DNA of 45,640 bases from assembly GCA_003132405.1 (NCBI GenBank), contig PKXQ01000046.1:1-45640 (forward strand), written 5' to 3'. The stretch is from Acidobacteriaceae bacterium (GTDB lineage Bacteria; Acidobacteriota; Terriglobia; Terriglobales; Acidobacteriaceae). A program made the position numbers and the translations under genes. Positions 9,301-18,315 of the stretch are shown in pieces (position 1 is the stretch's first letter; each line of letters begins with the position of its first letter). The notes beneath the pieces are model-generated. The model worked only from the letters and a program-made list of their open reading frames with translations, was not told the DNA's origin and did no database searches.

Positions 9301-10813
9301 CCATCCATCCGCCTTCGCGCGGATTGTAGACGCGATGGCGATGGAGAAGAAAAAACGACCCCATCGTCTTCCCGGAATATCTTTCATTGAGTTCGCTTAT
9401 CAATTTTGAACACAACGCTACCAGCGAACTTTCTTCGGGCGCAGGTTGGTCGGAATCGGGCAGATCGGAGACGATGGCGAAATGAAGATTCCGGTCATGG
9501 TTGCCAAGGAACCGCACCTCGAGATTTTCCACGAGACCCTGCACTTGCTTTTCATTCAGCAGAAGCGTGGGGATCGCAACCATGGTCACGCAATCATTTG
9601 GAATGCCCTCGGAGAAATCAAGTTTCGGCAGCGCCTCGACCGGCATCAGGTTGGTGGTCAAATAATTCATCAACTGAACCGCCGCCTGAGATGCGGGCAA
9701 CAATAAAATCAACATCGACAGCAGAACGAGCAGCGGTGAAGTAGTGGCGGGAGTCAATAACCAAACCGCCCCTGTAATGATGACCAGCGTAAGCGCCGCA
9801 ACGCCGAGGACCAGGAAGTCGTCGGGATGTCTTCGCAAAAACAACCGCAGCCGCTCGTCAAAAGTCGGATTAAAACCGACTCGCTGGCGCAGAAGCGTCT
9901 CTCCTTCGCTCACCAGGTAGTAACCGATGTGTGATTCTCGCTGCGCAATGCCCGCGTCGTCATACTTTCGGGCGTGTGCCTGCCGCGCCAGGGCAAGCGC
10001 CTCTTTCGCCACTTCCAACTCAGATCGATCGCTGCGATGCGCAATCTTTGCCACGCGTTCGCGATAGACGTTCCGGCTCTCAATGTCCATCGCGGCATAC
10101 GCGCCAACGGGATCGTCGCGAAGAATCGAGTCGAAGGGAATGAGCGTCTCCAGCTCTTCCTTCCACGACGTTTGTGTAACGTGTCGTAAGGTTCGAATGC
10201 ACGTGGTAACGCGCTTCGCCGGCTGACTCGTCGGATCCTTAATTAAAGCGCTGCCGCGTGCCGCGATTTCTTCCAGCACAACCAGCTTTACTGCCGGCAC
10301 CAGGGCGCCGATCTCGTGAAACTCCAGAGGAGTAGTCTCTTCAAAAGCCAAACAAAATGCTGTGAAGTTGCTTTTGCTGAAACTGTCGCCTGCTTCATCG
10401 AGATAAGCCTGCGCAATCGCCAGCACTCGCGGCACAACCTCGTCCTTGCTGCTGACATGCGGAAGGTTAGTCAGCGGCCCGAGTTCGGTTGCTAGTTGAC
10501 GAGTCAAGGAGGAAAGTTGCTGCGCATTGTCACGGAGCCAGAGCAGATCCTCCGACTTCGGAGCCTGCGCGTAAGCGGCATCCACGCTCTCGAATATGGC
10601 GTCAAAATCTTCCGCAAGTTTTTCGCAACGCTTCGAGAAAGTGTCGGACGACATTGCCCCCGGAAGCCAACTCAAACTTGCAGCAAGCTCTGCCGCCTCA
10701 ACGCGCATGGCTCTCGCGTCCGCGCCATTGCTAATGGCAGAGTGCTGCCGCTCGTCTTCGCCAATTCCCGTTCCAATTACAACGCTGCGGTCGGCCTGAG
10801 TGTGAGGAGCCAT
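6341..10813 (-). CDS. GT84/NdvB-like cyclic beta-1,2-glucan synthase, lacking GH94 part
   Basis: A 1490-residue membrane protein resembling the N-terminal half of cyclic beta-1,2-glucan synthases (Cgs/NdvB). Order: a helical N-terminal region, membrane segments from ~340 to 395, a glycosyltransferase domain with LDSDTELPRGSA (DxD), GKGIYDVDTMFRVL and KHRWLRGDWQIVQW (QxxRW-like region), further membrane segments, then a glucoamylase-like domain with SWTGTMFEYLMPSIWMRSYP and WMVHHQGMSLLALGNFL. Characterised Cgs proteins are about 2,800 residues and continue with a GH94-type phosphorylase region that sets chain length; here the protein stops right after the ATELLLQE linker. Predicted role: making beta-1,2-glucan from UDP-glucose at the inner membrane. 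It lies 52 bases after the ABC exporter, and a GH144-like gene is upstream. Confidence 0.85.
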   Translation of the reverse strand: MAPHTQADRSVVIGTGIGEDERQHSAISNGADARAMRVEAAELAASLSWLPGAMSSDTFSKRCEKLAEDFDAIFESVDAAYAQAPKSEDLLWLRDNAQQLSSLTRQLATELGPLTNLPHVSSKDEVVPRVLAIAQAYLDEAGDSFSKSNFTAFCLAFEETTPLEFHEIGALVPAVKLVVLEEIAARGSALIKDPTSQPAKRVTTCIRTLRHVTQTSWKEELETLIPFDSILRDDPVGAYAAMDIESRNVYRERVAKIAHRSDRSELEVAKEALALARQAHARKYDDAGIAQRESHIGYYLVSEGETLLRQRVGFNPTFDERLRLFLRRHPDDFLVLGVAALTLVIITGAVWLLTPATTSPLLVLLSMLILLLPASQAAVQLMNYLTTNLMPVEALPKLDFSEGIPNDCVTMVAIPTLLLNEKQVQGLVENLEVRFLGNHDRNLHFAIVSDLPDSDQPAPEESSLVALCSKLISELNERYSGKTMGSFFLLHRHRVYNPREGGWMGWERKRGKLLDLNQLMRGQYDSFPVKVGDLSILPKVRFVITLDSDTELPRGSAHRLVGALAHPLNQAIIDPARNIVVAGYGILQPRVGVSVQSTARSRLAAIFAGETGLDPYTRAVSDVYQDLYGEGTFTGKGIYDVDTMFRVLNRRFPRNSLLSHDLIEGAYARAGLATDIVVIEDYPSHYSAYNKRKHRWLRGDWQIVQWLTHRVPDESGGRVTNPISTVSRWKILDNMRRSLVEPATLMLLLFGWLVSGHPFLWTIAAICILFVPAWVEFAFALTRAIVARQAQIVREAASTLFATNFTALLTLTLLAHQTLLSLDAVVRALVRHLVTRVRLLEWETAAEAELGDRRTSVDRYIDWMPFFALGMGLIIWLVRPQSLLAAAPILVLWACSKLIAVWLNASPLRPTPETADRDITLLRRSALHIWRYFAEFSSAEQNWLVPDNLQENPPKVAASISPTNVGLLLNARQVANELGYITVAEMLELTQKTLATIIGLPKYRGHWMNWYDTHTLEPKPPFFISSVDSGNLVASLWTLQHGCLDRLRRPLLSKELAEGLLDHLRALVKLRALPKRMLSRNEAQIRDEDWLTPLLNFPIEVLDEKKSRPESASSSDIAWFRGQTRLRLESIRGMVQAYMPWLLPKFSELSKNAEGSRPIGEVPLQKLPDVIAEWEARLNDASVVAQNGNAPLAACLRSMLNDARQNALRLIQDLRQASAQARDLANAMDFTFLLDEQRLLLSVGFDAQSEELQPYCYDLLATEPRTAVFVAIAKEDIPQDCWFRLDRPFTSDNGRPVLLSWTGTMFEYLMPSIWMRSYPNTLLDRAAVAAVRSQQEYAESKGILWGISESACARRNEAGDYHYEAFGVPSLARKKSDTEPLIVSPYSTFLALNVDREAALANLRQMDAMGWFGSYGFYEAADYTRARSRFRGARYELVRSWMVHHQGMSLLALGNFLCDNVVQRWFHSDRRVQATELLLQEKPVSHVRST

Positions 10814-10865
10814 TAATTACAACCATCCTTGCTTTGATTCTTCGGCTTCAACCATGCATCTTCTA

Positions 10866-12686
10866 CTAGCGGTAACTCGCCGCTTGCAGCTCGAACATTT
10901 CCGCGTAGCGCCCGCCGAGATGTGTCAATTCATCATGGTTTCCCTCTTCCGCAATGCTCCCGTTCTCCAAGACCACAATTCGATCGGCCATGCGCACCGT
11001 TGAAAATCGATGCGAAATAAATAAAGCCATCTTCCCGGCCGTCAATTCGGCAAAACGCTGAAACACTTCGTACTCGCTGCGCGCGTCGAGCGCTGAAGTG
11101 GGCTCGTCGAGGATCAACACCTGGGCGTCGCGCAAATAGGCTCGCGCCAGTGCAACCTTCTGCCATTCGCCGCCCGAGAGATCGACTCCGCCATCAAAGC
11201 GCCTGCCCAGCATTTGCTCGTATCCAGACGCAAGTTTTCCCACCACGTGGTCAGCCATGCTTTTCTGAGCAGAGTGCTGGAGTAATTCCAGGTTGTCGAT
11301 TAGCTCAATTCTTCCGACGGCGATGTTTTCGCGCGCCGTCATCTCGTAGCGCATGTAGTCCTGAAAGATGACGCCAATTTCGCGATAAAGATCTTCGAGG
11401 TTGTACTCGCGGAGATCCACGCCATCCAGCAAAACTTGGCCTTCAAAGGGATCGTAGAGTCGGGTCAGCAACTTGACGATCGTCGTCTTGCCTTCGCCGT
11501 TTTCTCCGATCAGCGCCACTCGCTCGCCGGGATGCAAATGAAAATTCAATTTGTTCAAAACGAGACGCGAACTTCCCGGATAGCGAAACGAAACATTGCG
11601 AAATTCAAATCCGCGGCGGATTGGCCGCGGCGCCGGCAATGCGTTCGGTTTCGATTGAATCGTCGGCCGCATCTCAAAAAACGCAATCAGGTCGGTGAGG
11701 AACAAAGCCTGATCGGCAATTGTCGAGAGCGTCGAAAAAGTTTGTTGCAGATTTGAACTAGCTTCGCGAATGGCATTCGCCAGCAAAGTTAAGGTGCCGA
11801 AACTGAAGACGCCTGTAACCGTCCTCCAGACAGCGAACACATACGCCGTGTAATAACCGGCCGTGCCGATCGCGGAGAGCAACGCGCCCACCGCCACCTT
11901 CCGGCGAGCCAGCGCCACGTCTTCCTCATAGACCTGAGTGGAGAGCACTTTAAATCTGGACGTCAGAAAATCTCTAAGGCCGAAAAGTTTTAATTCCTTG
12001 GCTGCCTCTTTGCTCCCGCCCAGAATCCGCAGGTAGTCAAGTTGGCGCCGGATGGGAGTCTGGCGAAAATTCTTGGCATATCCCAGGAACGCAAAGTGCG
12101 TCTCTCCCACAAAGGCCGGGATCACCCCGACGATCAGCATCAGCAAGAGCCAGGGCGAAAACACCATGATCGAAATCGATAGCGTAATCGTTGTGATCAC
12201 CTGCTGGATAAGGCGCCCAATGGCCTGGATCATGTAAAGCCGGTCCGTAGCCTGCACCCGCGCGCGCTCCAACCGGTCGTAGAAGACCGGATCTTCATAG
12301 GCAAGAAGATCGAGCGAGGCGGCGTGCTCCATGACGCGAACGCTCACGTGGTGCGTATATTTGCCCGCGAGCAGCGCATCGAGATAATCGATCACTCTCC
12401 CGAGGACGCTGGTCGACACGGCCAGCCCGAACTCCGCCCCCACCAGCCACCACAGCCGGGTTCCGATCGGTTGATGAGTGGTGAGGATGCCGTAAATCGT
12501 GTCGATGATGAGTTTTGAAACCCAGAACAACGCGGGTGGCATCAGCGACGCGATTACTCGCGAGATCAGGCCCCACACAACTACCGCGCGTCCGGACTCC
12601 CAAACAAAACGCAACACCGCCGGAACGTTTCGGAGAGCTGTGACTCGCTCCCGCCATCCGTTATGCAACTCGGGATTTGCGCTCAT
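10866..12686 (-). CDS. ABC exporter, fused permease and ATPase
   Basis: A 606-residue half-transporter. The N-terminal half has about six membrane segments (for example residues 35-60, 83-100, 165-200, 268-290). The ATPase domain has Walker A GENGEGKT (394-401), the Q-loop in VIFQDYMRYEMTARENIAVG, signature LSGGEWQ (503-509), Walker B VLILDE (523-528) and a later ISHRFSTVRMADR switch histidine, so it should be active as a homodimer. The position just before the NdvB-like synthase recalls the ndvA/ndvB pairing, in which NdvA exports cyclic beta-1,2-glucan. That function is inferred from context; lipid or peptide export cannot be excluded. No good ribosome-binding site precedes the ATG. Confidence 0.9.
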   Translation of the reverse strand: MSANPELHNGWRERVTALRNVPAVLRFVWESGRAVVVWGLISRVIASLMPPALFWVSKLIIDTIYGILTTHQPIGTRLWWLVGAEFGLAVSTSVLGRVIDYLDALLAGKYTHHVSVRVMEHAASLDLLAYEDPVFYDRLERARVQATDRLYMIQAIGRLIQQVITTITLSISIMVFSPWLLLMLIVGVIPAFVGETHFAFLGYAKNFRQTPIRRQLDYLRILGGSKEAAKELKLFGLRDFLTSRFKVLSTQVYEEDVALARRKVAVGALLSAIGTAGYYTAYVFAVWRTVTGVFSFGTLTLLANAIREASSNLQQTFSTLSTIADQALFLTDLIAFFEMRPTIQSKPNALPAPRPIRRGFEFRNVSFRYPGSSRLVLNKLNFHLHPGERVALIGENGEGKTTIVKLLTRLYDPFEGQVLLDGVDLREYNLEDLYREIGVIFQDYMRYEMTARENIAVGRIELIDNLELLQHSAQKSMADHVVGKLASGYEQMLGRRFDGGVDLSGGEWQKVALARAYLRDAQVLILDEPTSALDARSEYEVFQRFAELTAGKMALFISHRFSTVRMADRIVVLENGSIAEEGNHDELTHLGGRYAEMFELQAASYR

Positions 12687-12978
12687 GACTGCATCAACAT
12701 GACTGAATCAAATATGGTTGAAAAATACCCTTGAATAACAAACCCGTCAGCCAGAGAGGGTTGGCCCGGCAATCGACGCGAACCGAACGTCAATCGAAGT
12801 GGCGATGCTCCGAGTGTCGCGAGGCAATTATCGCTAGGCAAGTCCAGGCGAGGCAATCCCAAGCGAACCAAGCCAGCTCAAACGATTCTTCGATGAGGAA
12901 ATGGCCCGCGGGGTTGGGTGAATAGGTTGGATGGATATGAAAACCGGAAGAAATAGTGGGCCCACCGCCATGCGGCTA

Positions 12979-14328
12979 TCAAGGTTTGTATTTGTGGAAG
13001 CCGGCACGCTCCATACCGCGCTGCGCTTCAGCGGTCTTCATGAATGTTTCCCAGACGAAGCCGGTGCGCAGATTTTCCGCCATCAACAAGATGATGCCCG
13101 TATCAATGCCGATAACGTCGGTGTCATACCAGTTATTGAGCGGATTGAATACGTTGGTAAATCCATATTTATTCCATGCTGCGGGATAGCGGCTTCGAAT
13201 TGTCTTCAAAACACGCATGGTGGCTGCGGGCAGGAATGGCAACGACCCGCCGGCCGCACTTGGAACAACAGAGCCATCAATCGGTCCCGTTGCAGGAGGT
13301 CCGCCCCATGCCACATAACCATGTTGAGAATCGGAAGCGGTGATTCCCCATAAATCGTCGCTGTAATCGGGGAATTGTTTGTTGAGTTCGATGCAAAAAC
13401 GCCGGTGGACTTCCGTGGCCGTCACCGAATTCTGAAAATAATCGGCGTATTTGTCGCGTTTATCGCGAAAATCAAACCATGCCTGCGAGTATTGATGCAC
13501 AAAAAGCGGAGCAAACGACCCGATATACCGCATGCCGTCATATTCGAAGGTCAACCGCTTCCAGGCGTTCCAGGTTTCCGACTTCAACGGATATGCCGAC
13601 GAGCCCATGCCAAGCAGATACATCATCATCAGTTCGCTGTAATAGTCCCACCGCGAAGAAAGAAATCCGACTTCCGGCGTCCAGCCGTGGGTCAGGAGTG
13701 AGGTGTCTTCGGAGAGCCAGGTCCAATCGACGCGGTTGAAAATCAGATTCGCGAGCTCCGCCACTCCGGGATGACGGAAGTGCTCGCGGCAGGTAAGCAC
13801 GCCGCACAGCAGAATCGCCGTATCCACCGAAGACACCTCGGAATCGAACATGCGTTCTCCGGTTTCCGGATTAGCGAAGTGGTAGAAGAATCCGCGGTGG
13901 TTCGGGAGCTTCTTCCACAAAAAGCGCAGAGTTGCGAAGACGCGCTCCAGCGCATCGTCGTTCGAGATGAACCCTCGCTGTTGTCCGATGCAGAGAGCCG
14001 TCAGCCCAAAGCCTGTCGCGGCAATGCTGGATGCAACCTTCTGATCGTTTTTGTCGTCACTGTGAACGTTGCAGCGGTCCTTGACCATCCCGGTTTTCGG
14101 ATTCCCCTGCTCCCAGAAAAAAAGAAAACTGGAAGCCTCGACGTCATTGAGAAACTGATCGTCTTCCGCGGACAGAGCTGCGACGGCGGACGTGCTCCCG
14201 GGGGTAGCGGAAGGCTGCGCGCTGATGGACGCTGCGGGCAAGTACTTTGCAAATGGCAGGCAGAAACTCGTCCCCAGAACCTGACGCAGAATCTGCCGCC
14301 GCGAAAGTAAAGGTTTTGAATCAGTCAT
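12979..14328 (-). CDS. Secreted GH144-like endo-beta-1,2-glucanase
   Basis: A 449-residue exported protein. The N-terminus (LLSRRQILRQVLGTSFCLPF) is a twin-arginine-type signal. The rest matches the glucoamylase-like COG5368 family, whose founding characterised member is GH144 endo-beta-1,2-glucanase: SFLFFWEQGNPKTGMVKDR, SIAATGFGLTALCIG, HGWTPEVGFLSSRWDYYSE, FVHQYSQAWFDFRD and DLWGITASDSQHGYVAWGGPP are the segments I recognise. The expected fold is an (alpha/alpha)6 barrel. Neighbouring genes encode a beta-1,2-glucan synthase-like protein and an exporter, which fits a role in trimming or recycling the same glucan. A 292-base gap separates it from the exporter, so a separate promoter is possible. 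Substrate is inferred. Confidence 0.86.
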   Translation of the reverse strand: MTDSKPLLSRRQILRQVLGTSFCLPFAKYLPAASISAQPSATPGSTSAVAALSAEDDQFLNDVEASSFLFFWEQGNPKTGMVKDRCNVHSDDKNDQKVASSIAATGFGLTALCIGQQRGFISNDDALERVFATLRFLWKKLPNHRGFFYHFANPETGERMFDSEVSSVDTAILLCGVLTCREHFRHPGVAELANLIFNRVDWTWLSEDTSLLTHGWTPEVGFLSSRWDYYSELMMMYLLGMGSSAYPLKSETWNAWKRLTFEYDGMRYIGSFAPLFVHQYSQAWFDFRDKRDKYADYFQNSVTATEVHRRFCIELNKQFPDYSDDLWGITASDSQHGYVAWGGPPATGPIDGSVVPSAAGGSLPFLPAATMRVLKTIRSRYPAAWNKYGFTNVFNPLNNWYDTDVIGIDTGIILLMAENLRTGFVWETFMKTAEAQRGMERAGFHKYKP

Positions 14329-14461
14329 GCGTTGGCATTTTGTTCAGCATAGCGACGGGAAAATTGTATGAACGTATCTCCAACCAATCGACAACGAAAC
14401 TCATTTCCACCCTTTCGACTAGACCTGTTCAACCCAATCCATCATCATATTAGTATTATCG

Positions 14462-15454
14462 ATGTTCGTGCGCATGACTCGGACCCACAAAATCGAAAGC
14501 TGGATAGCCGTGCTGGTTCTCGTCTCGCTTGCCGCCAGCGCGGGGGCGATTTACTGGCAGCGGCAGAAAGCGATTTCCCTCCGTGGCGCAGTCCTGGTAC
14601 AGGATTCGGACCCGCGAAAACAGCAACCGATCGGCGGCGTCACCATTTCCGCTGGTGATCTCGCCGCCTCTGACGCCACCTCTGATTCCTCTGGATTTTT
14701 TCTGCTCCGGCTACGCAAGCCAGTTCGCAAGGGGCATCCCGTCGTTCTTTCCTTTAGCGCGCCGCAATACCGCCCGCTGGTTCTGAACGACATCGTCGCC
14801 AACAAACTCTATGTTGTCCATCTCGTTCCGCTCTCCAGCGCTCCCGCACCCAAGAGTCAGCCCCAAACTAAGGTCGTCAGCATTCGTGTGCGTTATACGG
14901 TCAAGGGCACAACCGATCTCAACGTAGGCAGCGCGGTGAAAACTTTCGAGATCGAGAACAAGGGAAACGTGCCCTGCAAGGGCGATCGTCCCTGCTCGCC
15001 CGACGGCAAATGGAAAGCAGCCGTTGGTTCGGCGACTTTGGATGCCGGCGCGGGAAACGAATTTCGCGATGCTCGTGCCTCTTGCATCGCTGGTCCCTGT
15101 CCCTTCACCAAAATTGAAACCGACCACTTCACGCAAGGCGGACAGGTCATCACCGTGGCCGCTGGTGACTGGTCCGACACCGCTACTTTTTTGTTAGAGG
15201 CTGAGGTCTTTCGGCACATGATGACGCAAAGCGAACGCTGGTCTTATCCGGTGATCTTTGGGGAGAGCTTGTCGTTCACCCTGCCCGCTACTGCCGAAAG
15301 CGTAAGCATCGAGGCAGAGCTCGACGGCCAGACCATCATCTTTCCCTTGGGACCGTCGCTTTTTTTGAGTTGGGCGAGTTGCGATGCAGGAGTCAATCCC
15401 GATAGAGGGCGCGTCTATCGATGTACGCCCAAACCCGGTTATCGCTTCCAATAG
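14462..15454 (+). CDS. Membrane-anchored protein with carboxypeptidase-regulatory-like domain
   Basis: A 330-residue protein with one N-terminal membrane segment (about residues 12-31, WIAVLVLVSLAASAGAIYW) and no lipobox. Residues 38-115 (LRGAVLVQDSD...GGVTISAG...TSDSSGFFLLRL) look like a CarboxypepD_reg/CNA-B-type beta-sandwich. The remainder is beta-rich with two cysteine pairs (VPCKGDRPCSPDG and CIAGPCPF) and no enzyme motif I recognise. Starts at 14462 and 14474 are equally plausible; neither has a clear ribosome-binding site. It is divergent from the GH144-like gene, with 133 bases between. Probably a periplasmic structural or binding protein; function unknown. Confidence 0.78.
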   Translation: MFVRMTRTHKIESWIAVLVLVSLAASAGAIYWQRQKAISLRGAVLVQDSDPRKQQPIGGVTISAGDLAASDATSDSSGFFLLRLRKPVRKGHPVVLSFSAPQYRPLVLNDIVANKLYVVHLVPLSSAPAPKSQPQTKVVSIRVRYTVKGTTDLNVGSAVKTFEIENKGNVPCKGDRPCSPDGKWKAAVGSATLDAGAGNEFRDARASCIAGPCPFTKIETDHFTQGGQVITVAAGDWSDTATFLLEAEVFRHMMTQSERWSYPVIFGESLSFTLPATAESVSIEAELDGQTIIFPLGPSLFLSWASCDAGVNPDRGRVYRCTPKPGYRFQ

Positions 15455-15644
15455 CGCAGTTAAAAATCCCCGGCTGACGAGGCTTGTCGAACTCGCGCTA
15501 CGCGAAGAGTCGCTGCATAGGATGGATTTTGAGTTGCGGTATCAGTGCAAGAGGGGACTGGCTCGACCCACCGCAATCAATGCCAGTGAGCCGAACCAGT
15601 CCTTCCAGGAGTGAACTCGATTTATATTTCCAGCCGATCCGCGG

Positions 15645-17075
15645 CTAGAGGCCGCGGCCCAGCATGTAGTTATTTGCGCGTATGAACCAGCCTGCCTCGG
15701 CGTTATAAAACGGCCATGGGAAGCCGGAATTCACATATTGGCTTTGGACGGTGTTGATATAAGTCGCGACACGAGCCTGGTCGCCCATGGCCGCGGCGCC
15801 GTCGACCACCAGGCACCAGGGAAATGGATCCTGCGAATTAAACGATAGCTCGGGCCAGCCCGGCCAAGCCGCATTCAATGCCGCATAGGCTTGCTGTGCG
15901 CGCGAGTCGGAGGATTTCACCACACCCATCAGCACAGGAAAAACCTGCGAACTGGCATCCGCATACCACGTGCCCATGTTGGGCGCGATGAGTTGGCCGT
16001 ACCAATTCTTGTACACCGCCCAGTTGCCATTCATCCACATACTCAAAATGCCGTTTTGCATGGAGGTTGCGGCGGCGGTGTAATAGCTGGATTTGGCGGA
16101 ATCGCCGAGAGCATTGAAAAGCGACGCCAAGTCGCTCAGTCCACGGTAGCCTTCCGAATTATCCATCAGGTACTTGATCTCATAATCAGGGCGGGCCCAG
16201 GTGAGGCCATCGCTCTGCTGCGTCTGGATCAGCACTCCACCAATCACATCGAGCTGGTAAGAGATGCTCGAGATGTACGACCGCGCATTTGCGTCCCCGC
16301 TCTTCCATGCATTCCACGCCAAGGTCAGAAAAGTGGCGGCGTAAGAGTCGGTCGAATCCGCAGTGTAGGTTGGTGTCTCAACTCCGTTGCTGACGGTGTA
16401 GTCATACATCGTGCCGTAGAGGCCCCACTTGTCCGGCCAGTTCAGGTGGCCGACGTACCAGTTCATCCAGGCGACAACTTCGGGCATCCGATTCGGATCT
16501 TTGGTCATGCCGATGGCGCCGATATTGGCGAAGTAGGGCTCGATTTGCCCCGGGACATAGAGGATCGCTCCATCCGGCTGCGAGAACTGCGATACCCATT
16601 GCGAGGTCGCATTAAAGTTTTGCTCATACGGCCCGGAGGAGCCCACTTTGATGTTCATCGTCTTGACGTAAACAGCACCAGTATTATCCCAAGCCTGCAC
16701 GTTGATGTTGTGTGCGCCCGTGCCCAGGGATAGCGCGGTGTTGATGCTCGCGGCGTCAACAGTATAGGCGTCCTGGCTGTCTACATAGATGCGCATGGCG
16801 TCGATCACCCGTCCGGCGGGGGCGGTGGCCGAGGCCGCGAACTGCACTGGCGAGGCGACCGTCGCGCCCGGCGACGGAGACGCGATGTTGACCCCGACGC
16901 TTGCACTTAATTTGGCGCTCTGGCCGAGCGCCACCGTCACCAGAATTGCTGCGACCGCAACCCGGCGAAGCAGATGGAGCGGCAGCTTGCCCTGGCAGGC
17001 AGCTGATACTCGGGAAGAATTCGAAGAACCGGCACAAAAATTGTCCGGAAGCAGACGGAAATATAGATTTTGCAA
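15645..17075 (-). CDS. Secreted Ig-like plus (alpha/alpha)6-barrel protein
   Basis: A 476-residue exported protein. A hydrophobic stretch near residues 36-52 acts as a signal or anchor. Residues ~60-150 form an Ig-like domain (VNIASPSPGATVASPVQFAA...VQAWDNTGAVYVK), then a helical region rich in Trp/Tyr repeats typical of six-hairpin glycosidases. QPDGAILYVPGQIEPYFANI closely parallels PDGAITLTRGGNYVEPYFA in the operon enzyme at 21063-22211, so the two are likely paralogues. The start appears to be TTG at 17075, with GGAGG six bases upstream; an ATG at 17088 is out of frame. It follows the exopolysaccharide operon on the same strand after a 397-base gap. Substrate unknown. Confidence 0.8.
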   Translation of the reverse strand: MQNLYFRLLPDNFCAGSSNSSRVSAACQGKLPLHLLRRVAVAAILVTVALGQSAKLSASVGVNIASPSPGATVASPVQFAASATAPAGRVIDAMRIYVDSQDAYTVDAASINTALSLGTGAHNINVQAWDNTGAVYVKTMNIKVGSSGPYEQNFNATSQWVSQFSQPDGAILYVPGQIEPYFANIGAIGMTKDPNRMPEVVAWMNWYVGHLNWPDKWGLYGTMYDYTVSNGVETPTYTADSTDSYAATFLTLAWNAWKSGDANARSYISSISYQLDVIGGVLIQTQQSDGLTWARPDYEIKYLMDNSEGYRGLSDLASLFNALGDSAKSSYYTAAATSMQNGILSMWMNGNWAVYKNWYGQLIAPNMGTWYADASSQVFPVLMGVVKSSDSRAQQAYAALNAAWPGWPELSFNSQDPFPWCLVVDGAAAMGDQARVATYINTVQSQYVNSGFPWPFYNAEAGWFIRANNYMLGRGL

Positions 17076-17472
17076 AACAAACCTCCATGCGTATCAGGGA
17101 TTACCCCTAGAGAAAAGGCTGGTACGTCTGCGCACTCAGGTTTTCTACAGGGTCTAGATCGCTAAAGTACAGGAGTTTCTGTATTGACACAGAATAGGAA
17201 GTTCATTCGGGATTACTAAAGTTTGCGGGGGGATCTGGCTGAAAGCTAAAGTTCAAAAAGGGCCCAGCGACGGACAACGGCTGGCGCTCGGGTCCGCTCG
17301 CCTTGGTCCTGATTTTTGTATCATGGAAATAGCCTTGCTCGGATGGGAATGGGGAATAGGAAGTTCACCGCGACAAGATTAGCTAAAACAAGTTGAGCGA
17401 AACAGACTCAAAACAAGGGCGGGAACAAAATTCGGGAACGAAATCGACGACCGCGAGAACGATCGTGGGGGG
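17076..17472. other. Non-coding gap with a 14-base direct repeat
   Basis: 397 bases with no supportable gene, between the end of the exopolysaccharide operon and the secreted six-hairpin gene, both on the minus strand. GAATAGGAAGTTCA occurs twice in the same orientation (17192-17205 and 17354-17367), and CTAAAGTT occurs twice between them. The region must hold the promoter of the 15645-17075 gene and probably the operon's transcript end, but I see no clear -35/-10 pair or intrinsic terminator. Confidence 0.45.
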
Positions 17473-18315
17473 TTACACCTCGAGCAGGTTTCGCCCTCTC
17501 CAGCTCATGCCCCACGAGTAGAAGCCAATAAACACAAGAATATCGAGGAATGGGCCGAAGACGAAGTAGAGCACCGGCATAAACAGGACTGACCCGTGGA
17601 GCAGGTACACGTGCAGCATATATTGCTGGGGCACAAAGACAGCCAAGTGAGCCATCGTCACCAAGGTTAGAAAAATCTTTTGGGCAAGCGTGAAATCAAG
17701 CAGATAGAAAGTAAAGCCATAGAGCGCCGGAATCAGCCCGATGAGAACGCAACTGAAGACCAGCATGCTCACGGTATAACCCGGCAGGTCATGAGGGAAG
17801 CGAGCCGAGGCTAAGGCGAAATATCCGAGCGCGGTCGCCTGCAGCAGGCAAAAACCGCGCAGGAGATAAGCCCAGGGCAAAGCTTCTTCGGTCAACAGAA
17901 AACTGGCGCCAAATGACAGAATGGTCACGCCGGTCGTAATCCACCAGGCTTCGCCGCTCGCCGGTCCTGCGGACAGGCCGAAGCAGGGCAACGCAAAATG
18001 AATATGGTTGCCCCATCCCTGCGGAACCAGAATGACATCGCTCTTCAGCCCGAGTTGCTTTCCCCAGAACCCGAGGGTCTTTCCCCAGAAGCGCCCTACG
18101 GCCGGTAGCAGAGCGATCCATGCGGCGGTTCCCAGGAATGCGAGAACCACACTCTCCATAATCTGTCGCGGTCCAAGCCGCAGGCGGACGAACGCTCGAT
18201 GCGGCGTGATCAGGCCTCCACGCCAGCCCTTATGACGCATGGCCTCAAGCGCTGGCGGCAGCCGCTTCCTTTCCTCGCGCTCTTGACCTTGCAGCTTAGA
18301 AATCGAGGAAGACAC
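17473..18315 (-). CDS. Polytopic membrane protein ending the exopolysaccharide operon
   Basis: Up to 280 residues. After a basic N-terminal ~55 residues there are about six hydrophobic segments (around MESVVLAFLGTAAWIALLPA, WITTGVTILSFGASFLL, LLRGFCLLQATALGYFAL, SMLVFSCVLIGLIPALYGF, IFLTLVTMAHLAVFV and VLFMPVLYFVFGPFLDILVF). I recognise no family. The reading frame begins at a GTG (18315) that overlaps the preceding gene by 20 bases; an ATG at 18240 gives 255 residues and is a reasonable alternative. As the last gene of a surface-polysaccharide operon it may modify, acylate or help translocate the polymer, but no catalytic motif supports any one of these. Confidence 0.75.
   Translation of the reverse strand: MSSSISKLQGQEREERKRLPPALEAMRHKGWRGGLITPHRAFVRLRLGPRQIMESVVLAFLGTAAWIALLPAVGRFWGKTLGFWGKQLGLKSDVILVPQGWGNHIHFALPCFGLSAGPASGEAWWITTGVTILSFGASFLLTEEALPWAYLLRGFCLLQATALGYFALASARFPHDLPGYTVSMLVFSCVLIGLIPALYGFTFYLLDFTLAQKIFLTLVTMAHLAVFVPQQYMLHVYLLHGSVLFMPVLYFVFGPFLDILVFIGFYSWGMSWRGRNLLEV

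Noticed and set aside
17192..17367. Resemblance of GAATAGGAAGTTC to an FRT recombination arm
   Set aside because: The true arm reads GAATAGGAACTTC. The mismatch and lack of the spacer and second arm rule it out.
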